64,000 bases of DNA from Erysipelotrichaceae bacterium 7770_A6. Its GTDB lineage: Bacteria > Bacillota_I > Bacilli_A > Erysipelotrichales > Erysipelotrichaceae. The stretch lies in assembly GCA_014610835.1 (NCBI GenBank), contig QQXM01000008.1, positions 1-64,000 of the forward strand, written 5' to 3'. The position numbers and the translations under genes are program-made. The number at the start of each line of letters is the position of its first letter. The first letter of the stretch is position 1. The notes under the pieces were generated by a model. The model saw only the letters and a list, made by a program, of their open reading frames with translations, was not told the origin of the DNA and did no database searches. Below are positions 62,781 to 64,000 of the stretch, in pieces.

Positions 62781-62789
62781 ATAATATCA
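62781..62789 (-). promoter_or_regulatory. Extended -10 promoter of the lipoprotein gene, predicted leaderless
   Basis: TGaTATTAT on the minus strand directly behind the buk terminator, then 6 nt and ATG. Confidence 0.6.
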
Positions 62790-62817
62790 AAAAAAGTGAT
62801 GCTTTTACACATCACTT
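62789..62817 (-). terminator. Terminator of the butyrate kinase gene
   Basis: AAGTGATG and CATCACTT with an 8-nt loop, followed by TTTTTTT on the minus strand; it overlaps the stop codon. Confidence 0.88.
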
Positions 62818-63922
62818 AATCATCAAAACCAGTCCATACAGGCTTACCTGTATACTTCTTAGGTTTTTCTTCCCCTCTTAGAACACGTAAAGCAGCATAT
62901 GCCATTGCTTCATGTTCAAATTCACCAGGATATGCCTTGACAGGTGCAATCCATCCAACATCTTCTGTAATTGTATCAATAACGCCTGGAATTCTTAATA
63001 GTCCGCCTGTCAAAAGAATTGCATCTACTTTACCCTTTAATGGAGCAGACATCATCGCAATCCACTTAGAGCACTGATAGATCATCGCATTCCAGACTCT
63101 TTCAGCTTTTTTATCTCCTCTACGAATCATTTCATAATAGATTTTAGAGGAATCAGAAGTGCCAAACCAGCTGGACAATCCACCTCGCTGGGAGCAAAGT
63201 GCTCTAACTTCTTTCGGATCTTTATCAAACAGATAATCTAATACATCTGTCACTGCCATAGATCCCATACGTGTTGGTGTAAATGGACCTTCACCACCAC
63301 CAGCATCATTACCATCGATCATTCTTCCATGATCATGTGCAGTAATAGAGATTCCTCCATCAATATGTGCAATAATCAAATTCAGATCTTCATACTTTTT
63401 GCCAATTTCCTTTGCATATACGCGACCTGTAGCTTTTGCATTTAATGTATGCGCAGTTGCACGACGATATGTATCTTTGACACCAGTCACTCTAGCTAGA
63501 TCACACAATTCATCAACGATTGGCGGATCAACCATCAAACACATGCATTCATAACGATTCGCAATTTCTTTTGCGAGCTGCACACCTAACATAGAACTAT
63601 GATAGAAATGACCTTTGACTTCTTTAGTGTCTTTGATCAATTTATCGTCCACTTCATATGTTCCGCTTTCACATGCATAACATGGACCTCCTCTTCCAAC
63701 AACAGCATCAATGCCATGCAGATCGATACGAGAATCACTCAAAAACTTTCGGATACCAAACATACGATAATCTAACTGATCATTAATTGTCTCGTATGTC
63801 ATCAACTTTGATGAATCGTGAAAGATACTTCTTGAAACAACACATTTCTCATTTTCGAAATATGCAACTTTAGTTGAAGTAGATCCTGGGTTCACCACAA
63901 ATACACGATATGTCTTTTCCAT
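62816..63922 (-). CDS. buk: Butyrate kinase
   Basis: ASKHA-fold kinase of 368 aa that converts butyryl phosphate and ADP to butyrate and ATP. VNPGSTSTKVAYFE is the N-terminal phosphate motif. VGRGGPCYACESGTYEV, AHIDGGISITAHDHGRMID and ILLTGGLLRIPGV are typical of butyrate, rather than acetate, kinases. Branched-chain acyl kinase is a possible role. GCGAGG precedes the MEKTYRVF start. The end of another ORF lies 22 nt upstream, which would fit a ptb-buk operon. Confidence 0.92.
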   Translation of the reverse strand: MEKTYRVFVVNPGSTSTKVAYFENEKCVVSRSIFHDSSKLMTYETINDQLDYRMFGIRKFLSDSRIDLHGIDAVVGRGGPCYACESGTYEVDDKLIKDTKEVKGHFYHSSMLGVQLAKEIANRYECMCLMVDPPIVDELCDLARVTGVKDTYRRATAHTLNAKATGRVYAKEIGKKYEDLNLIIAHIDGGISITAHDHGRMIDGNDAGGGEGPFTPTRMGSMAVTDVLDYLFDKDPKEVRALCSQRGGLSSWFGTSDSSKIYYEMIRRGDKKAERVWNAMIYQCSKWIAMMSAPLKGKVDAILLTGGLLRIPGVIDTITEDVGWIAPVKAYPGEFEHEAMAYAALRVLRGEEKPKKYTGKPVWTGFDD

Positions 63923-63944
63923 ATAATTTTTACCTCGCAAATAA

Positions 63945-64000
63945 TCATAACGCTAAGATTTCAAAAAATGAAGAGATTGCCATACACGAAAGCGTATACA
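63945..64000 (-). CDS. C-terminal end of an upstream ORF, possibly phosphate butyryltransferase
   Basis: The minus-strand frame ending at TGA (63947-63945) reads YTLSCMAISSFFEILAL as its last residues. A final helix like this, and a position 22 nt before buk, fit Ptb. Seventeen residues are too few to prove it; the call is based on context. Confidence 0.3.
   Translation of the reverse strand, partial: YTLSCMAISSFFEILAL

Overview
The window looks like a chromosomal segment of a low-GC Firmicute, most likely of the class Erysipelotrichia or a close relative. The evidence is the AT-rich codon use, the Gram-positive gene set (CarD, CBS-type PpaC, RlmA, YolD with a Y-family polymerase), a nine-gene V-type ATPase, a butyrate kinase, and strong AAGGAGG ribosome sites mixed with many apparently leaderless starts. 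Placement below family level is a guess. Coding density is high, there are no phage genes, and every gene that lies fully inside the window is intact. The only mobile element is the 5' tip of a group II intron at the left edge.

Layout. 1-5.1 kb: polyamine import operon (XRE/cupin regulator, potA, potB, potC, potD), ending at the intron. 5.1-6.9 kb: an autoregulated TetR gene with a coiled-coil partner, divergent from rlmA. 6.9-9.5 kb: fumarase alpha/beta and malic enzyme (fumarate to malate to pyruvate), divergent from htpG, which has a CIRCE operator. 11.5-14.1 kb: three membrane proteins (EamA, cation diffusion facilitator, unknown). 14.1-15.9 kb: WYL regulator and sirtuin. 16-19.4 kb: HAD phosphatase, mntP under a yybP-ykoY manganese riboswitch, CarD, and an RlmI-like methyltransferase. 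19.4-27.9 kb: V-ATPase operon in the order H-C-I-K-F-E-A-B-D. 28-33.5 kb: GNAT protein and a BMP-type nucleoside ABC importer. 33.7-38.5 kb: MBOAT and DHHW extracellular acylation pair, then RlmD-like methyltransferase and aldo/keto reductase. 38.5-46.7 kb: small enzymes, YolD with a Y-family polymerase, RluA-type synthase, PatB-like lyase, NUDIX, GH1 and MATE. 46.8-48.9 kb: cysK-cysE behind a polycysteine leader peptide. 49-56 kb: HAD, tRNA-Arg(CCG), lipid kinase, RNase Z, CBS-PPase, Map, dUTPase, patatin. 56-64 kb: ddl, deoD, a DUF7916-like protein, ABC-F, cdd, MBL hydrolase, thioredoxin-like lipoprotein, butyrate kinase.

The strongest novelty candidate is the leader of the cysteine operon. 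It holds a 26-codon ORF with a good ribosome site and four consecutive Cys codons, followed by mutually exclusive hairpins, one of which is a canonical terminator. This has the form of a ribosome-mediated, cysteine-sensing attenuator where Firmicutes normally use T-boxes or CymR. A second, window-wide signal is the recurring arrangement TGnTAnnnT, then 6-7 nt, then ATG, with no Shine-Dalgarno, before about nine genes on both strands; this points to frequent leaderless mRNAs. A third is a tandemly repeated insertion inside the C-terminal regulatory (TOBE) region of PotA.

All functional calls rest on reading motifs in the translated sequence and on family knowledge. No database search was run.
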